From assembly GCF_017916275.1 (NCBI RefSeq), contig NZ_JAFMST010000004.1, forward strand, positions 310,001 through 374,000: DNA of 64,000 nt, written 5' to 3'. This document shows positions 7,801 through 16,227 of the stretch, in pieces. This stretch comes from Rubellimicrobium arenae (GTDB lineage: Bacteria; Pseudomonadota; Alphaproteobacteria; Rhodobacterales; Rhodobacteraceae). Positions within the stretch are counted from its first letter, which is position 1, and every line of letters starts with the position of its first letter. A program made the translations under genes and the position numbers. The notes below the pieces were generated by a model that was not told the origin of the DNA, did no database searches, and saw only the letters and a list, made by a program, of their open reading frames with translations.

Positions 7801-7850
7801 CCTGTGGTCCGCCCGACTGTTCGCCTGGGCGGACCGAGTGTCAACACAGG
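7801..7850 (-). promoter_or_regulatory. Nested hairpin between patD-like and ligase genes
   Basis: GGTCCGCCC (7806-7814) pairs with GGGCGGACC (7827-7835), a perfect 9-bp stem, and an outer CCTGTG/CACAGG (7801-7806 and 7845-7850) encloses it. It sits in the 67-bp gap inside the operon. It could be an attenuator or RNA-processing site lowering or stabilising the distal message; there is no T run. Confidence 0.45.
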
Positions 7851-7851
7851 C

Positions 7852-9288
7852 TCAGTGGGCGATCATCACGTGGCGGACGGCGGTGTAGTCCTCCAGGGCG
7901 TAGACCGACATGTCCTTGCCGTAGCCGGACTGCTTGAGGCCGCCATGGGGCATCTCGTTGACCAGCACGAAGTGGGTGTTCACCCAGGTGCAGCCGTATT
8001 GCAGGCGGCTCGCCACCTGCATGGCCTTGCCCACGTCCTGCGTCCAGACCGAGGAGGCGAGCCCGTACTGGCTGTCGTTCGCCCATTGGATCGCCTGCTC
8101 CGCGTCGTCGAAGCGCGTGACCGACACGACGGGGCCAAAGACCTCGCGCTGGACGATCTCGTCCTCCTGCCGGGCGCCCGCGATCACGGTGGGCTTGTAG
8201 TAGAAGCCCGGCCCTTCGGGCATCCCGCCCCCCGTGACCACCTCCATGTGCTTCTGCTCGCTGGCGCGGCTCACGAAGCTCGCCACCCGGTCGCGCTGCC
8301 GCAGCGAGATCAGCGGCGGCATCTCGTTCACGCTGTCGTCCGGCTCGGCGAAGGTGATCGAGGCCGCGGCCGCCGCCAGCTCGGCCACCAGCCTGTCGTG
8401 GATGCCGTGGCCCGCATAGACCCGGCAGGCGGCCGTGCAGTCCTGCCCGGCGTTGTAGAAGCTGAAGGCCCTGAGCCCGTTCACCACCCGCTCCAGGTCG
8501 GCGTCGTCGAAGACGATGACCGGGGCCTTGCCGCCCAGCTCCAGATGCGTGCGCTTCACGCCCTTGCTGGCCGCCTGGAGCACCTTCTTGCCCGTGGCCA
8601 CGTCGCCGGTGATCGACACCATGTCGATGCCCGGATGGTTGATGAGCGTGTTGCCCACCGACCCGCCCTGCCCCACGACGATGTTCACCACCCCCTCGGG
8701 CAGGATCTCGGCCAGGATCCTCGCCAGCTTCAGCGCGGTCAGCGGCGTCTGCTCGCTGGGCTTCATCACCACGCAGTTGCCGCCCGCCAGCGCCGGGGCC
8801 AGCTTCCAGGCCATCATCATCAGCGGGTAGTTCCAGGGCGCGATCGAGGCCACGACCCCGATCGGGTCGCGCCGGATCATGCTGGTGTGGCCGGGCAGGT
8901 ATTCGCCCGCCAGCGCCCCGTGCATGTTGCGCGCCGCCCCTGCAAAGAACCGGTAGCAGTCCACGATGGCCGGGATCTCGTCGTTCAGCATCGCGTTGAT
9001 CGGCTTGCCGGTGTTCATCGCCTCGAGCCGCGCGAACTCCTCGGCCTCGGCCTCGATCCGGTCCGCGATCTTGAGGAGCAGGTTCGACCGCTGCCCCGGC
9101 GTGGTGCGCGACCAGGTGCCAAAGGCCGTGCGCGCCGCCTGCACCGCCCGGTCGATCTGCGCGGCCCCCGCCTCGGGCAGCTTCAGGATGGTCTCGCCCG
9201 TCCGGGGGTTGAGGATCGTCTCCTCCCCTTCCGTGCCCGCCTCGAAGGCATGGCCGATCAGCATCTGCGTGTCGAATTGAACAGTCAT
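7852..9288 (-). CDS. patD: Gamma-aminobutyraldehyde dehydrogenase (PatD-like)
   Basis: A 478-residue aldehyde dehydrogenase. The catalytic Cys284 lies in [16 protein letters not shown], a segment characteristic of E. coli PatD, and the base Glu250 in HLELGGK. PatD oxidises 4-aminobutyraldehyde (in equilibrium with 1-pyrroline) to GABA with NAD+, the second step of putrescine breakdown after a transaminase or oxidase. The gene follows the permease genes by 13 bp and precedes the glutamylating ligase. The match in the catalytic loop makes an aminoaldehyde substrate likely; betaine aldehyde-type substrates remain possible. Confidence 0.82.
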   Translation of the reverse strand: MTVQFDTQMLIGHAFEAGTEGEETILNPRTGETILKLPEAGAAQIDRAVQAARTAFGTWSRTTPGQRSNLLLKIADRIEAEAEEFARLEAMNTGKPINAMLNDEIPAIVDCYRFFAGAARNMHGALAGEYLPGHTSMIRRDPIGVVASIAPWNYPLMMMAWKLAPALAGGNCVVMKPSEQTPLTALKLARILAEILPEGVVNIVVGQGGSVGNTLINHPGIDMVSITGDVATGKKVLQAASKGVKRTHLELGGKAPVIVFDDADLERVVNGLRAFSFYNAGQDCTAACRVYAGHGIHDRLVAELAAAAASITFAEPDDSVNEMPPLISLRQRDRVASFVSRASEQKHMEVVTGGGMPEGPGFYYKPTVIAGARQEDEIVQREVFGPVVSVTRFDDAEQAIQWANDSQYGLASSVWTQDVGKAMQVASRLQYGCTWVNTHFVLVNEMPHGGLKQSGYGKDMSVYALEDYTAVRHVMIAH

Positions 9289-9301
9289 GGGGGAATCTCC
9301 C

Positions 9302-10108
9302 TTACTTCCCGCTCCCCGCGACGGTGTCCGTCCCGCGGGTCAATCGATAGGCGCCCAGGATGGGCAGCAGCGTCACCAGCACGACGACCAGGGCGACCAC
9401 GTTGGTCACGGGCCGTTCGCGCGGGCGCACCAGCTCCTCCAGCATCCAGATCGGCAGCGTCGCCTGCTGCCCGGCCGTGAAGGTGGTGACGATCACCTCG
9501 TCGAACGACAGCGCGAAGGCCAGCATCCCGCCCGCCAGCAGCGCCGTGGCGATGTTGGGCAGGATCACGAACCGCAGCGTCTGCCAGTAGGTCGCCCCCA
9601 GGTCCATCGAGGCCTCGATGAGGTTCCCCGACACCCGCCGGAACCGCGCCACCGCGTTGTTGTAGACGACCACGATGCAAAAGGTCGCGTGCCCCAGCAC
9701 GATGGTCCAGAAGCTGTAGGGGATGTCGCCCAGGCTGAAGGCCGAACGCAGCGCGATCCCGGTGATGATCCCCGGCAGCGCGATGGGCAGCACCACCAGC
9801 AGCGACACCGCCTCCCGGCCGAAGAACCGCGTCCGCGCCACCGCCGCCGCGCACAGCGTCCCCAGCACCAGCGCCACCGCCGTCGCCATCAGCGCCACGC
9901 GCAGCGACAGGCCCAGAGCCTCCCAGATGTCGGGCCGCGCCCAGGCCCGCGCGAACCAGTGCAGCGTCAGCCCCGGCGGCGGCCAGACGAAGCTCTTGGA
10001 CTCGGTCGAGAAGGCGTACAGGAACACGATCAGGATCGGCCCGTGCAGGAACAAAAGGCCCCCGCCCGCCAGCACCTTCAGCCACAGCGGGGCCCGCTCA
10101 GAGCGCAT
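9302..10108 (-). CDS. ABC transporter permease, PotC-like (spermidine/putrescine type)
   Basis: A 268-residue inner-membrane permease with about six hydrophobic segments. The EAA loop is visible as [20 protein letters not shown] (about 170-190), which docks on the ATPase. I chose ATG 10108, which overlaps the stop of the PotB-like gene by 11 bases; a longer upstream frame would run deep into that gene. It completes a PotDABC-type importer with the three genes upstream. Substrate class inferred from family and neighbours: polyamine or related cationic amine. Confidence 0.88.
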   Translation of the reverse strand: MRSERAPLWLKVLAGGGLLFLHGPILIVFLYAFSTESKSFVWPPPGLTLHWFARAWARPDIWEALGLSLRVALMATAVALVLGTLCAAAVARTRFFGREAVSLLVVLPIALPGIITGIALRSAFSLGDIPYSFWTIVLGHATFCIVVVYNNAVARFRRVSGNLIEASMDLGATYWQTLRFVILPNIATALLAGGMLAFALSFDEVIVTTFTAGQQATLPIWMLEELVRPRERPVTNVVALVVVLVTLLPILGAYRLTRGTDTVAGSGK

Positions 10109-11039
10109 CGAAGGCCCCCATCCGCTTGGCGATCCACAGGTAGATCCCCATGACGACGATCGGCACCACCGCAAAGGCCGCCGCCAGCGGCACGTTCCCC
10201 GCCGTCCCCTGGTACTGGTAGACCGCCAGCCCGATGAACCGCGCCGAGGTGCCGACGATCTGCGGGATGATGTAGTCGCCCAGCGTCAGGCTGAAGGTGA
10301 AGATCGACCCCGCCACCACCCCCGGCAACGCCAGCGGCCACAGCACGTGCCGGAAGGTCTGCGCCGGGCTCGCCCCCAGGTCGCCCGAGGCCTCGACCAG
10401 CGACCCCGGCACCCGCTCCAGCGCCGCCTGGATCGGCAGGATCATGTAGGGCAGCCAGACATAGACGAAGACGATGAAGGTCCCCGTGGGCGAGACCGAC
10501 AGGGAGTTGCCCCCGATCCCCGGCACGGACAGAAAGGCGTCCAGCAGCCAGCCCAGCCCGACCCCCTCGAAGGCCCAGCCCAGGATGCCCTCCTTGGCCA
10601 GGATCAGCTTCCAGGCATAGACCTTGACCAGGTAGCTCGACCACAGGGGCAGCATGACGCCCAGGTAGAACAGCGCCTTCCACCGCCCCCGGGCGTAGCG
10701 GGCCGCGTAATAGGCGATGGGGAACGCGACGCCCACGCTCGCCACCGTCACCGCCGCTGACATCGCCAGCGTCCGCCAGATGATGTCCAGGTTCGCGGGC
10801 CGCAGCAGCTCCCCATAGGTCTTGAGCGTGGGCGTCCGGTCGATCACGCCCGAGAACTCGTCGATCGAGAAGAAGCTCTGCGCCAGAAGCGCGAACAGCG
10901 ACCCCAGGTAAATGATGCCCAGCCACAGGAGAGGCGGCGCCAGCAGCAGCAGCAGCAGAAGCCTCGGCCGCCGCCAGAGCGTGTCCGACAGCCCCCCGCC
11001 CGCCTCGCGGACGGGCGCGCCCTCGGCGACGGCCGTCAT
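10098..11039 (-). CDS. ABC transporter permease, PotB-like
   Basis: A 313-residue inner-membrane permease. After a cytoplasmic N-terminus rich in charged residues come about six membrane segments (first: [20 protein letters not shown]). The EAA loop reads [21 protein letters not shown]. The start overlaps the ATPase stop as ATGA, so the ATPase and both permeases are translationally coupled. It pairs with the PotC-like subunit to form the channel. Confidence 0.88.
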   Translation of the reverse strand: MTAVAEGAPVREAGGGLSDTLWRRPRLLLLLLLAPPLLWLGIIYLGSLFALLAQSFFSIDEFSGVIDRTPTLKTYGELLRPANLDIIWRTLAMSAAVTVASVGVAFPIAYYAARYARGRWKALFYLGVMLPLWSSYLVKVYAWKLILAKEGILGWAFEGVGLGWLLDAFLSVPGIGGNSLSVSPTGTFIVFVYVWLPYMILPIQAALERVPGSLVEASGDLGASPAQTFRHVLWPLALPGVVAGSIFTFSLTLGDYIIPQIVGTSARFIGLAVYQYQGTAGNVPLAAAFAVVPIVVMGIYLWIAKRMGAFDAL

Positions 11040-12055
11040 GCCGCCTCCAGGACGTGCAGGGCCTCGGGGTTCCAGGCCAGGCCCACGCGCCCGCCGACCT
11101 CCGGCAGGGCGCGCTCGGCCCCGACCAGGACGGCGATCTCGGTGCCGGGCGGGACGCCATGGGCGCCCCCGCCCTCCATGCGGACCACCAGCCGCGTCGC
11201 CGACCCCAGGTAGCGGGCCGAGGTGACGACCCCGACCGGCACGACGTCCTTGACCGGCGTGAGGACCACCGACTCGGGCCGCAGCGACGCCCAGGCCGCC
11301 GGCCCGCCCAGCCCGCGCGTGACCTCGGGCGGCAGGACGTTGCTCGACCCCACGAAATCCGCCACGAACCGCGTCCGGGGCCTCCGGTACACCTCGTCGG
11401 GGTTGCCCACCTGCTGGATGCGCCCGTCGCTGAACACCGCCACCCGGTCGGCCATCGACAGCGCCTCGCCCTGGTCGTGGGTCACGAAGACGAAGGTGAT
11501 CCCCACCCGGCGCTGGAGCGTCTTCAGCTCGTCCTGCATCTGCTCGCGCAGCTTGAGGTCCAGCGCCCCCAGCGGCTCATCCAGCAGCAGCACCCGCGGC
11601 CGGTTCACCAGCGCCCGCGCCAGCGCCACCCGCTGCCGCTGCCCGCCCGACAGCTCGGACGGCTTGCGCGCGCCATAGCCCGGCAGCGCCATGAGCCCGA
11701 GCGCCTCCTCGGCCCGCCGGTGCCGCTCGGCCTTTCCCACCCCCGCGATCATCAGCCCATAGGCCACGTTGTCGAGCACGTTCAGGTGCGGGAACAGCGC
11801 GTAGTCCTGAAAGACCGTGTTCACCGCCCGCTTGTAGGGCGGCAGGCCCGCGACGCTTTGGCCGAACAGGCGGATGTCGCCCGCCGTGGGCCGCTCAAAG
11901 CCCGCGATCAGCCGGAGGCAGGTGGTCTTGCCGGACCCCGACGGCCCCAGCATGGCGAAGAACTCGCCCTCGGCGATGTCGAGGTCCACGCCATCCACGG
12001 CACGGACGGGGCCGAAATGGCGGGACACGCCCCGGAATGAGACGGCAGCAGTCAT
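11036..12055 (-). CDS. ABC transporter ATP-binding protein, PotA-like
   Basis: A 339-residue ATPase with Walker A GPSGSGKTT (about 38-46), signature LSGGQRQRVALARAL, Walker B VLLLDEPLGALD and the switch His in VFVTHDQGEA. A TOBE-type C-terminal domain of about 110 residues follows, as in PotA, where it contributes to regulation. ATG 12055 has GAGAGGAT upstream; extension further 5' adds only Arg/Pro-rich sequence. Powers uptake of the ligand bound by the PotD-like protein. Confidence 0.9.
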   Translation of the reverse strand: MTAAVSFRGVSRHFGPVRAVDGVDLDIAEGEFFAMLGPSGSGKTTCLRLIAGFERPTAGDIRLFGQSVAGLPPYKRAVNTVFQDYALFPHLNVLDNVAYGLMIAGVGKAERHRRAEEALGLMALPGYGARKPSELSGGQRQRVALARALVNRPRVLLLDEPLGALDLKLREQMQDELKTLQRRVGITFVFVTHDQGEALSMADRVAVFSDGRIQQVGNPDEVYRRPRTRFVADFVGSSNVLPPEVTRGLGGPAAWASLRPESVVLTPVKDVVPVGVVTSARYLGSATRLVVRMEGGGAHGVPPGTEIAVLVGAERALPEVGGRVGLAWNPEALHVLEAA

Positions 12056-12105
12056 CGGATCCTCTCGGCGGCGCGGGCCGCGCGCCGCGTTCGTCTGGAA
12101 GGGAC

Positions 12106-12132
12106 GGGGCACGCGCGGCCTGCGCGCGCCCC
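12106..12132 (-). promoter_or_regulatory. GC hairpin between binding-protein and ATPase genes
   Basis: GGGGCACGCGC (12106-12116) pairs with GCGCGCGCCCC (12122-12132) with one mismatch and a 5-nt loop. Such hairpins between binding-protein and membrane-component genes commonly stabilise the upstream message, giving more binding protein than permease; that role is inferred here. Confidence 0.45.
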
Positions 12133-12143
12133 GCCGGGCTCGG

Positions 12144-13304
12144 TCAGCGTCCGCCGATCACGCCGATGTAGTCGCTGACCCAGCGGTAGTAGGGCACGCA
12201 GGCGTCGTCCCCCTGCGAGCAGTCGGCCACCGGCGTCCGCCAGAACTGGATGCGGTCGAAGTCGTCGAAGCCGTTGGCGTGGCAGCCTTCCTGCGTCTGC
12301 ATCCCCGACCCGTCCGTGCAGGCGGCGGGCACCGCGGGCACCGACCCGAACCAGACCGACAGGTCCGACTGGAGGTTCGAGCTCAGCGAATGCTCCATCC
12401 ACTTGTAGGCGCAGTTCGGATGCTCGGCGTCGACATGCAGCATCAGGGTGTCGGCCCAGCCCGTGGCCCCCTCCTCGGGGATGGTCGAGGCGACCGGCGC
12501 GCCCTCGCTCTGGAGGAGGTTCACCATGAACGGCCAGGAGCCCGAGGCGACCATGCCCTCGTTCTTGAAGTCGTCCATCTGGATGTAGGCGTCGTGCCAG
12601 TAGCGGCTCACCAGCTCGCGCTGGCCGCGCAGCAGGTCCAGCGCGGCGGCGTATTGCTCCTCGTTCAGTTCATAGGGCGAGGTGATGCCCAGCTCGGGCT
12701 TGTGCTTCATGAGGTAGAGCGCCGCGTCCGCGATGTAGATCGGCCCGTCATAGGCCTGCACGCGGCCCGCGTTGGCCTGGCCGTCGGGCAGGTCCTGCGC
12801 CTCGAAGACGACGTTCCACGAGGTCGGCGGCTCCTTGAAGACCTCGGTGTTGTACATCAGCACGTTCGGGCCCCACTGGTAGGGCACGCCGTAATGCTGG
12901 CCGTCCACGGTGAACCAGGGCGCGTCCTTCAGCCGGTCGTCCACCTTGCTCCAGGACGGGATCAGGTCCGTGTTGACCGGCTGCACCTTGCCGCCCGCGA
13001 TCAGCCGCAGCGACGCATCGCCCGAGGCGGTCACCAGGTCGAACCCGCCCTCGTTCATCAGGGCGACCATCTCGTCCGAGGTGTTGGCCGTCTTCACGTC
13101 CACCATGCAGCCGGTGGATTCCTCGAACTTGGTGACCCAGTCGTAGGCCGGGTCGGTCTCGCCCCGCTCGATGTAGCCGGCCCAGGCGACGATCGAGAGC
13201 GCGCCCTCGCCGTCCCCCACCTCGGTCATCTGGGCCTGCGCCGCCGTGGCGGCCAGCAGGGACAGGATGGCAAAGGCGGAAGCGCCTCGTGAAAGGACGG
13301 TCAT
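12144..13304 (-). CDS. Periplasmic substrate-binding protein, PotD-like
   Basis: A 386-residue protein with a Sec signal peptide (cleavage after AAQA, about residue 24). The mature part begins with ALSIVAWAGYIERGETDPAYDWV and contains aromatic and acidic residues typical of polyamine-binding PotD/PotF proteins (VPYQWGPNVLMYN, GSWPFMVN). Six or more Cys, several near the C-terminus (ACTDGSG, EGCHANG, ADCSQGDDACVP), suggest disulfides in this branch. GGGAG lies seven bases before the ATG. It is the first transport gene after the LysR gene and the likely promoter-proximal gene of the operon. Confidence 0.88.
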   Translation of the reverse strand: MTVLSRGASAFAILSLLAATAAQAQMTEVGDGEGALSIVAWAGYIERGETDPAYDWVTKFEESTGCMVDVKTANTSDEMVALMNEGGFDLVTASGDASLRLIAGGKVQPVNTDLIPSWSKVDDRLKDAPWFTVDGQHYGVPYQWGPNVLMYNTEVFKEPPTSWNVVFEAQDLPDGQANAGRVQAYDGPIYIADAALYLMKHKPELGITSPYELNEEQYAAALDLLRGQRELVSRYWHDAYIQMDDFKNEGMVASGSWPFMVNLLQSEGAPVASTIPEEGATGWADTLMLHVDAEHPNCAYKWMEHSLSSNLQSDLSVWFGSVPAVPAACTDGSGMQTQEGCHANGFDDFDRIQFWRTPVADCSQGDDACVPYYRWVSDYIGVIGGR

Positions 13305-13352
13305 CTTGGTCTCCCTGTTATGGGGGCCGCCCCGGACAGGCCCGGCCCCGGT

Positions 13353-13390
13353 TTTGCGGAAGACTGGCCCGGCCCGTCACGTTTCGCAAA
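13353..13390. promoter_or_regulatory. Candidate operator upstream of the potD-like gene
   Basis: TTTGCGGAA (13353-13361) and TTTCGCAAA (13382-13390) form an inverted repeat with one mismatch in the 125-bp gap between the regulator gene and the importer. The surroundings are the most AT-rich in this operon. LysR proteins bind imperfect dyads of this scale; the assignment is inference. A GGGGCCG/CGGCCCC stem (13323-13349) lies between it and the start codon. Confidence 0.35.
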
Positions 13391-13429
13391 TGCAATTGGC
13401 AGAATGGGGCATTCAGTTTTTCCGAAAGC

Positions 13430-14341
13430 TCAGCGCCCGCGCCCCGCCGGCCCGGCGGCCTGGCTCAGCGCGATGAAGTCATGCGCGGCCGGGGACAGCG
13501 GCGCGCCCCGCCGCCAGACGATGCCCACCTGCACCACCGGCAGCGCGCCCGACACGTCGCGGCTCTCGATGCGGTCGCCTTCCAGCGACCAGGGCCGGTA
13601 GATCAGGTCCGGCAGCAGCGCGACCCCCGCCCCCGTGGCCACGAGGCTCCGCACCGCCTCCACGCTCCGCGTGCGGAAGGCCACGCGCGGCCGCGGGTTC
13701 AGCGCCGACAGGAGGTTCCCGGTCTCTTCCTCCATCTCGTCCACCATCAGCATGATCAGCGCTTCGGGGGCGAGGTCCGACAGCGCGATGGCGTCCTGCC
13801 CCGCCAGCCGGTGCCCCGAGGGCAGCCACAGCCGGAACGGCGACACCTCCAGGATCTCGACCATCAGCGCGGCGCGGTTTTTCAGGGCACCCGTGACCAT
13901 GACGGCGGCGTCCAGCTCGCCCCCGATCAGCAGGTGCTCCAGGTAGTCGCCCGAATCCTCGATGGCGGTGACCGTGACCTCCGGGTTCGCCCGCCGGAAC
14001 CGCGCGAGCAGGTCCGACATCACGTAGCCCGCCATCAGCGAGGTGACGCCCAGTTGCAGCGTCCCCGTCAGGGCCGCCCGCTCGGCCGTCAGCGCCCGCC
14101 GCGACGCCGACACCTGCGCCAGGATCGTGCGCGCGTGCCGCAGGAACAGGTGGCCGCGCTGGGTCACGGACAGCCCGCGCGCGTGCCGGTCGAACAGCCG
14201 CACGCCCAGGTCCGCCTCCAGGTCCTTGACCGACTCCGACACGGCCGACTGCGAGATGGCGAGGACCTGGGCCGCCTGGCTGACCGAGCCGTTCTCGGCG
14301 ACCGCGACAAAGGCCCGCAGCTGGCGAAGGGTAAAGGACAT
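13430..14341 (-). CDS. LysR-family transcriptional regulator
   Basis: A 303-residue regulator. Residues 1-60 are the winged helix-turn-helix (MSFTLRQLRAFVAVAENG, AAQVLAISQSAVSESVKDLE, LGVRLFDRHARG). From about residue 90 there is a LysR substrate-binding domain (GTLQLGVTSLMAGYVMSDLLARF and onward). It lies immediately upstream of the importer operon and reads in the same direction, so it most likely controls that operon in response to the transported compound. A start three codons upstream (14350) is also possible; neither has a good ribosome binding site. Confidence 0.88.
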   Translation of the reverse strand: MSFTLRQLRAFVAVAENGSVSQAAQVLAISQSAVSESVKDLEADLGVRLFDRHARGLSVTQRGHLFLRHARTILAQVSASRRALTAERAALTGTLQLGVTSLMAGYVMSDLLARFRRANPEVTVTAIEDSGDYLEHLLIGGELDAAVMVTGALKNRAALMVEILEVSPFRLWLPSGHRLAGQDAIALSDLAPEALIMLMVDEMEEETGNLLSALNPRPRVAFRTRSVEAVRSLVATGAGVALLPDLIYRPWSLEGDRIESRDVSGALPVVQVGIVWRRGAPLSPAAHDFIALSQAAGPAGRGR

Positions 14342-14385
14342 GGCCCGCATGAGACAGGGCCGATGCTGCGACTGCAAGCGTGACT

Positions 14386-14409
14386 TGACCCGAGTCGTCC
14401 TATGGGTCA
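14386..14409. promoter_or_regulatory. Inverted repeat in the lysR-ugd divergent region
   Basis: TGACCC (14386-14391) and GGGTCA (14404-14409) form a perfect dyad with a 12-bp spacer in the 99-bp region between the two divergent genes. It is a possible binding site for the adjacent LysR protein (autoregulation) or part of the ugd promoter. No strong -10 element can be read. Confidence 0.3.
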
Positions 14410-14440
14410 GGGGAAACCTGGGCAACGGAAGGGGCTGGAC

Positions 14441-15799
14441 ATGAAGATCGCGATGATCGGCACGGGCTATGTAGGCCTGGTTTCGGGGGTGTGCTTTTCC
14501 GACTTCGGCCACGAGGTCGTCTGCGTCGACAAGCACGAGGGCAAGATCGCGGCGCTCCAGCGCGGCGAGATCCCGATCTACGAACCCGGGCTCGACGCCC
14601 TTCTGGCGCGCAACGTGGCCGAAGGCCGGCTCAGCTTCACCACCGACCTGCGCGAGGCCGTCGTCGGCGCCGAGGCGGTGTTCATCGCCGTGGGCACGCC
14701 GTCCCGCCGGGGCGACGGCCACGCCGACCTGAGCTACGTCTACGCCGCCGCCAAGGAGATCGCCGAGGCCGCGACCGCGCCGACCGTGGTCGTCACCAAG
14801 TCCACCGTCCCCGTCGGCACCAACCGCGAGGTCGCCCGCATCCTGCGCGAGACCCGGCCCGAGATCGCCTTCGGCGTCGCCTCCAACCCCGAATTCCTGC
14901 GCGAAGGCGCCGCGATCGAGGACTTCATGAAGCCCGACCGCGTGGTCGTGGGCCTCGACGGCTCCTCGGACCTCGCCCGCACCGTGATGGCGGACATCTA
15001 CAAGCCGCTGTTCCTGCGCGAATTCCCGATCGTCTACACCGACCTCGAATCCGCCGAGATGATCAAATACGCGGCCAACGCCTTCCTGGCCGTCAAGATC
15101 ACCTTCATCAACGAGGTCGCGGCCCTTTGCGAACGCGTGGGCGCCGACATCAAGGCCGTCTCCAAGGGCATGGGCCTCGACGGCCGCATCGGCTCCAAGT
15201 TCCTGCACGCCGGCCCCGGCTACGGCGGCTCCTGCTTCCCCAAGGACACCAACGCCTTCGCCCAGACCGGGCAGGACTTCGGCGTCAACCTCCGCCTCGT
15301 GGAATCGACCATCGACGTCAACGAGGCCGTCAAGGAGCGCATGGTGGACAAGATCGCCGCGCTCGCGGGGGGCGACCTCCAGGGCAAGACCGTCACCGTG
15401 CTGGGCGTGACCTTCAAGCCCAACACCGACGACATGCGCGAGGCGCCCTCCCTGACCATCATCCCCGCCCTCCAGAAGGCCGGGGCCACCGTCCGCGCCG
15501 TGGACCCGCAGGGCCGCCGCGAAGGCGAGCATCTCCTTCCGGGGGTGGACTGGGTGGACGATCCCTACGCCGCCGCCGAGGGGGCGCATCTCGTCGCCAT
15601 CCTGACCGAATGGAACCAGTTCCGCGCCCTCGACCTGAAACGGCTGGCGGGCGCCATGGCGGATCCGCGCATGGCGGACCTCCGCAACGTCTACGGCCCC
15701 GAAGAGGCGCGCGCCGCCGGCTTCGCGGGCTACGACTCGGTGGGTCGCCAGGGCTTCGGCACCCCCGAGGCCGCGACCCGGCGCGCCGTCGCCGAATGA
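14441..15799 (+). CDS. ugd: UDP-glucose 6-dehydrogenase
   Basis: A 452-residue enzyme that oxidises UDP-glucose twice to UDP-glucuronate with NAD+, feeding exopolysaccharide and cell-surface glycans. The N-terminal Rossmann motif is GTGYVGLVSGVCFSDFG, the catalytic Cys265 lies in GPGYGGSCFPKD, and the C-terminal UDP-binding domain includes TFKPNTDDMREAPS. The ATG has GGAAGGGG seven bases upstream; extension to an earlier start adds 13 residues without family character. It stands alone, transcribed away from the LysR gene and ended by a strong hairpin. Confidence 0.95.
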   Translation: MKIAMIGTGYVGLVSGVCFSDFGHEVVCVDKHEGKIAALQRGEIPIYEPGLDALLARNVAEGRLSFTTDLREAVVGAEAVFIAVGTPSRRGDGHADLSYVYAAAKEIAEAATAPTVVVTKSTVPVGTNREVARILRETRPEIAFGVASNPEFLREGAAIEDFMKPDRVVVGLDGSSDLARTVMADIYKPLFLREFPIVYTDLESAEMIKYAANAFLAVKITFINEVAALCERVGADIKAVSKGMGLDGRIGSKFLHAGPGYGGSCFPKDTNAFAQTGQDFGVNLRLVESTIDVNEAVKERMVDKIAALAGGDLQGKTVTVLGVTFKPNTDDMREAPSLTIIPALQKAGATVRAVDPQGRREGEHLLPGVDWVDDPYAAAEGAHLVAILTEWNQFRALDLKRLAGAMADPRMADLRNVYGPEEARAAGFAGYDSVGRQGFGTPEAATRRAVAE

Positions 15800-15805
15800 T
15801 CCCCC

Positions 15806-15841
15806 GGCGCGGGGCCGGGCCATCGCGCCCGGGCCCGCGCC
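15806..15841 (+). terminator. Strong hairpin after ugd
   Basis: A 15-bp stem with one mismatch: positions 15806-15820 pair with 15827-15841 across a 6-nt loop (CATCGC). It begins seven bases after the ugd stop. No T run follows, as is common for terminators in very GC-rich genomes. Confidence 0.75.
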
Positions 15842-15944
15842 CCGCTCCGGCGTTCCCGGCGCCAGGCCCCCGCGCGCCCGTTGCGCGACCGCCCGCACCG
15901 GCGCACGGTGCCCCAGCCCGCCGTTAACCCGTTCCTGCGACCCT

Positions 15945-15968
15945 GGCTCCGTCCCGAACCCCGGAGCC
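15945..15968 (+). promoter_or_regulatory. Leader hairpin covering the GGAG before 15976
   Basis: GGCTCCG (15945-15951) pairs with CGGAGCC (15962-15968). The 3' arm contains GGAG (15963-15966), nine bases before the ATG. The core is the same as the hairpin before the gene at 53191. Confidence 0.4.
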
Positions 15969-15975
15969 CGCGCCC

Positions 15976-16227
15976 ATGGACCCTGCCCTCTGCCTGACCC
16001 TCCCGCCCGGGACCTCGCCCCGGCTGGCGCGGCTCCAGGCCTTCCGCGACCGCCTCGCGACCTTCACGCGCGGACGGCCCGAGGCGCAGGCCCTGGCCCG
16101 CGCCGCCCTCCGCGACCTGAGCGAGATCGTCGCCTCCCCCGCCCGGGACGCCGCCGTGGACAGCGGCGCCTCGCAGATCATGCGCCGCTTCCTCGACGGC
16201 TGGCTGTCTCTCGACTGGGATGCCCCC
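15976..16227 (+). pseudogene. Coding-like ORF without its own stop, abutting the M3 peptidase gene
   Basis: About 84 codons look genuinely coding: nearly every third position is G or C, the composition is normal (helical, Arg/Ala/Leu-rich, with IMRRFLDGWLSLDWD near the end), and GGAG precedes the ATG at good spacing. The frame has no stop before it enters sequence antisense to the peptidase gene, where it stays open for kilobases only because of GC bias. Most likely a small conserved gene lost its 3' end by deletion, or it ends by a frameshift I cannot locate. Function unknown. Confidence 0.4.
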
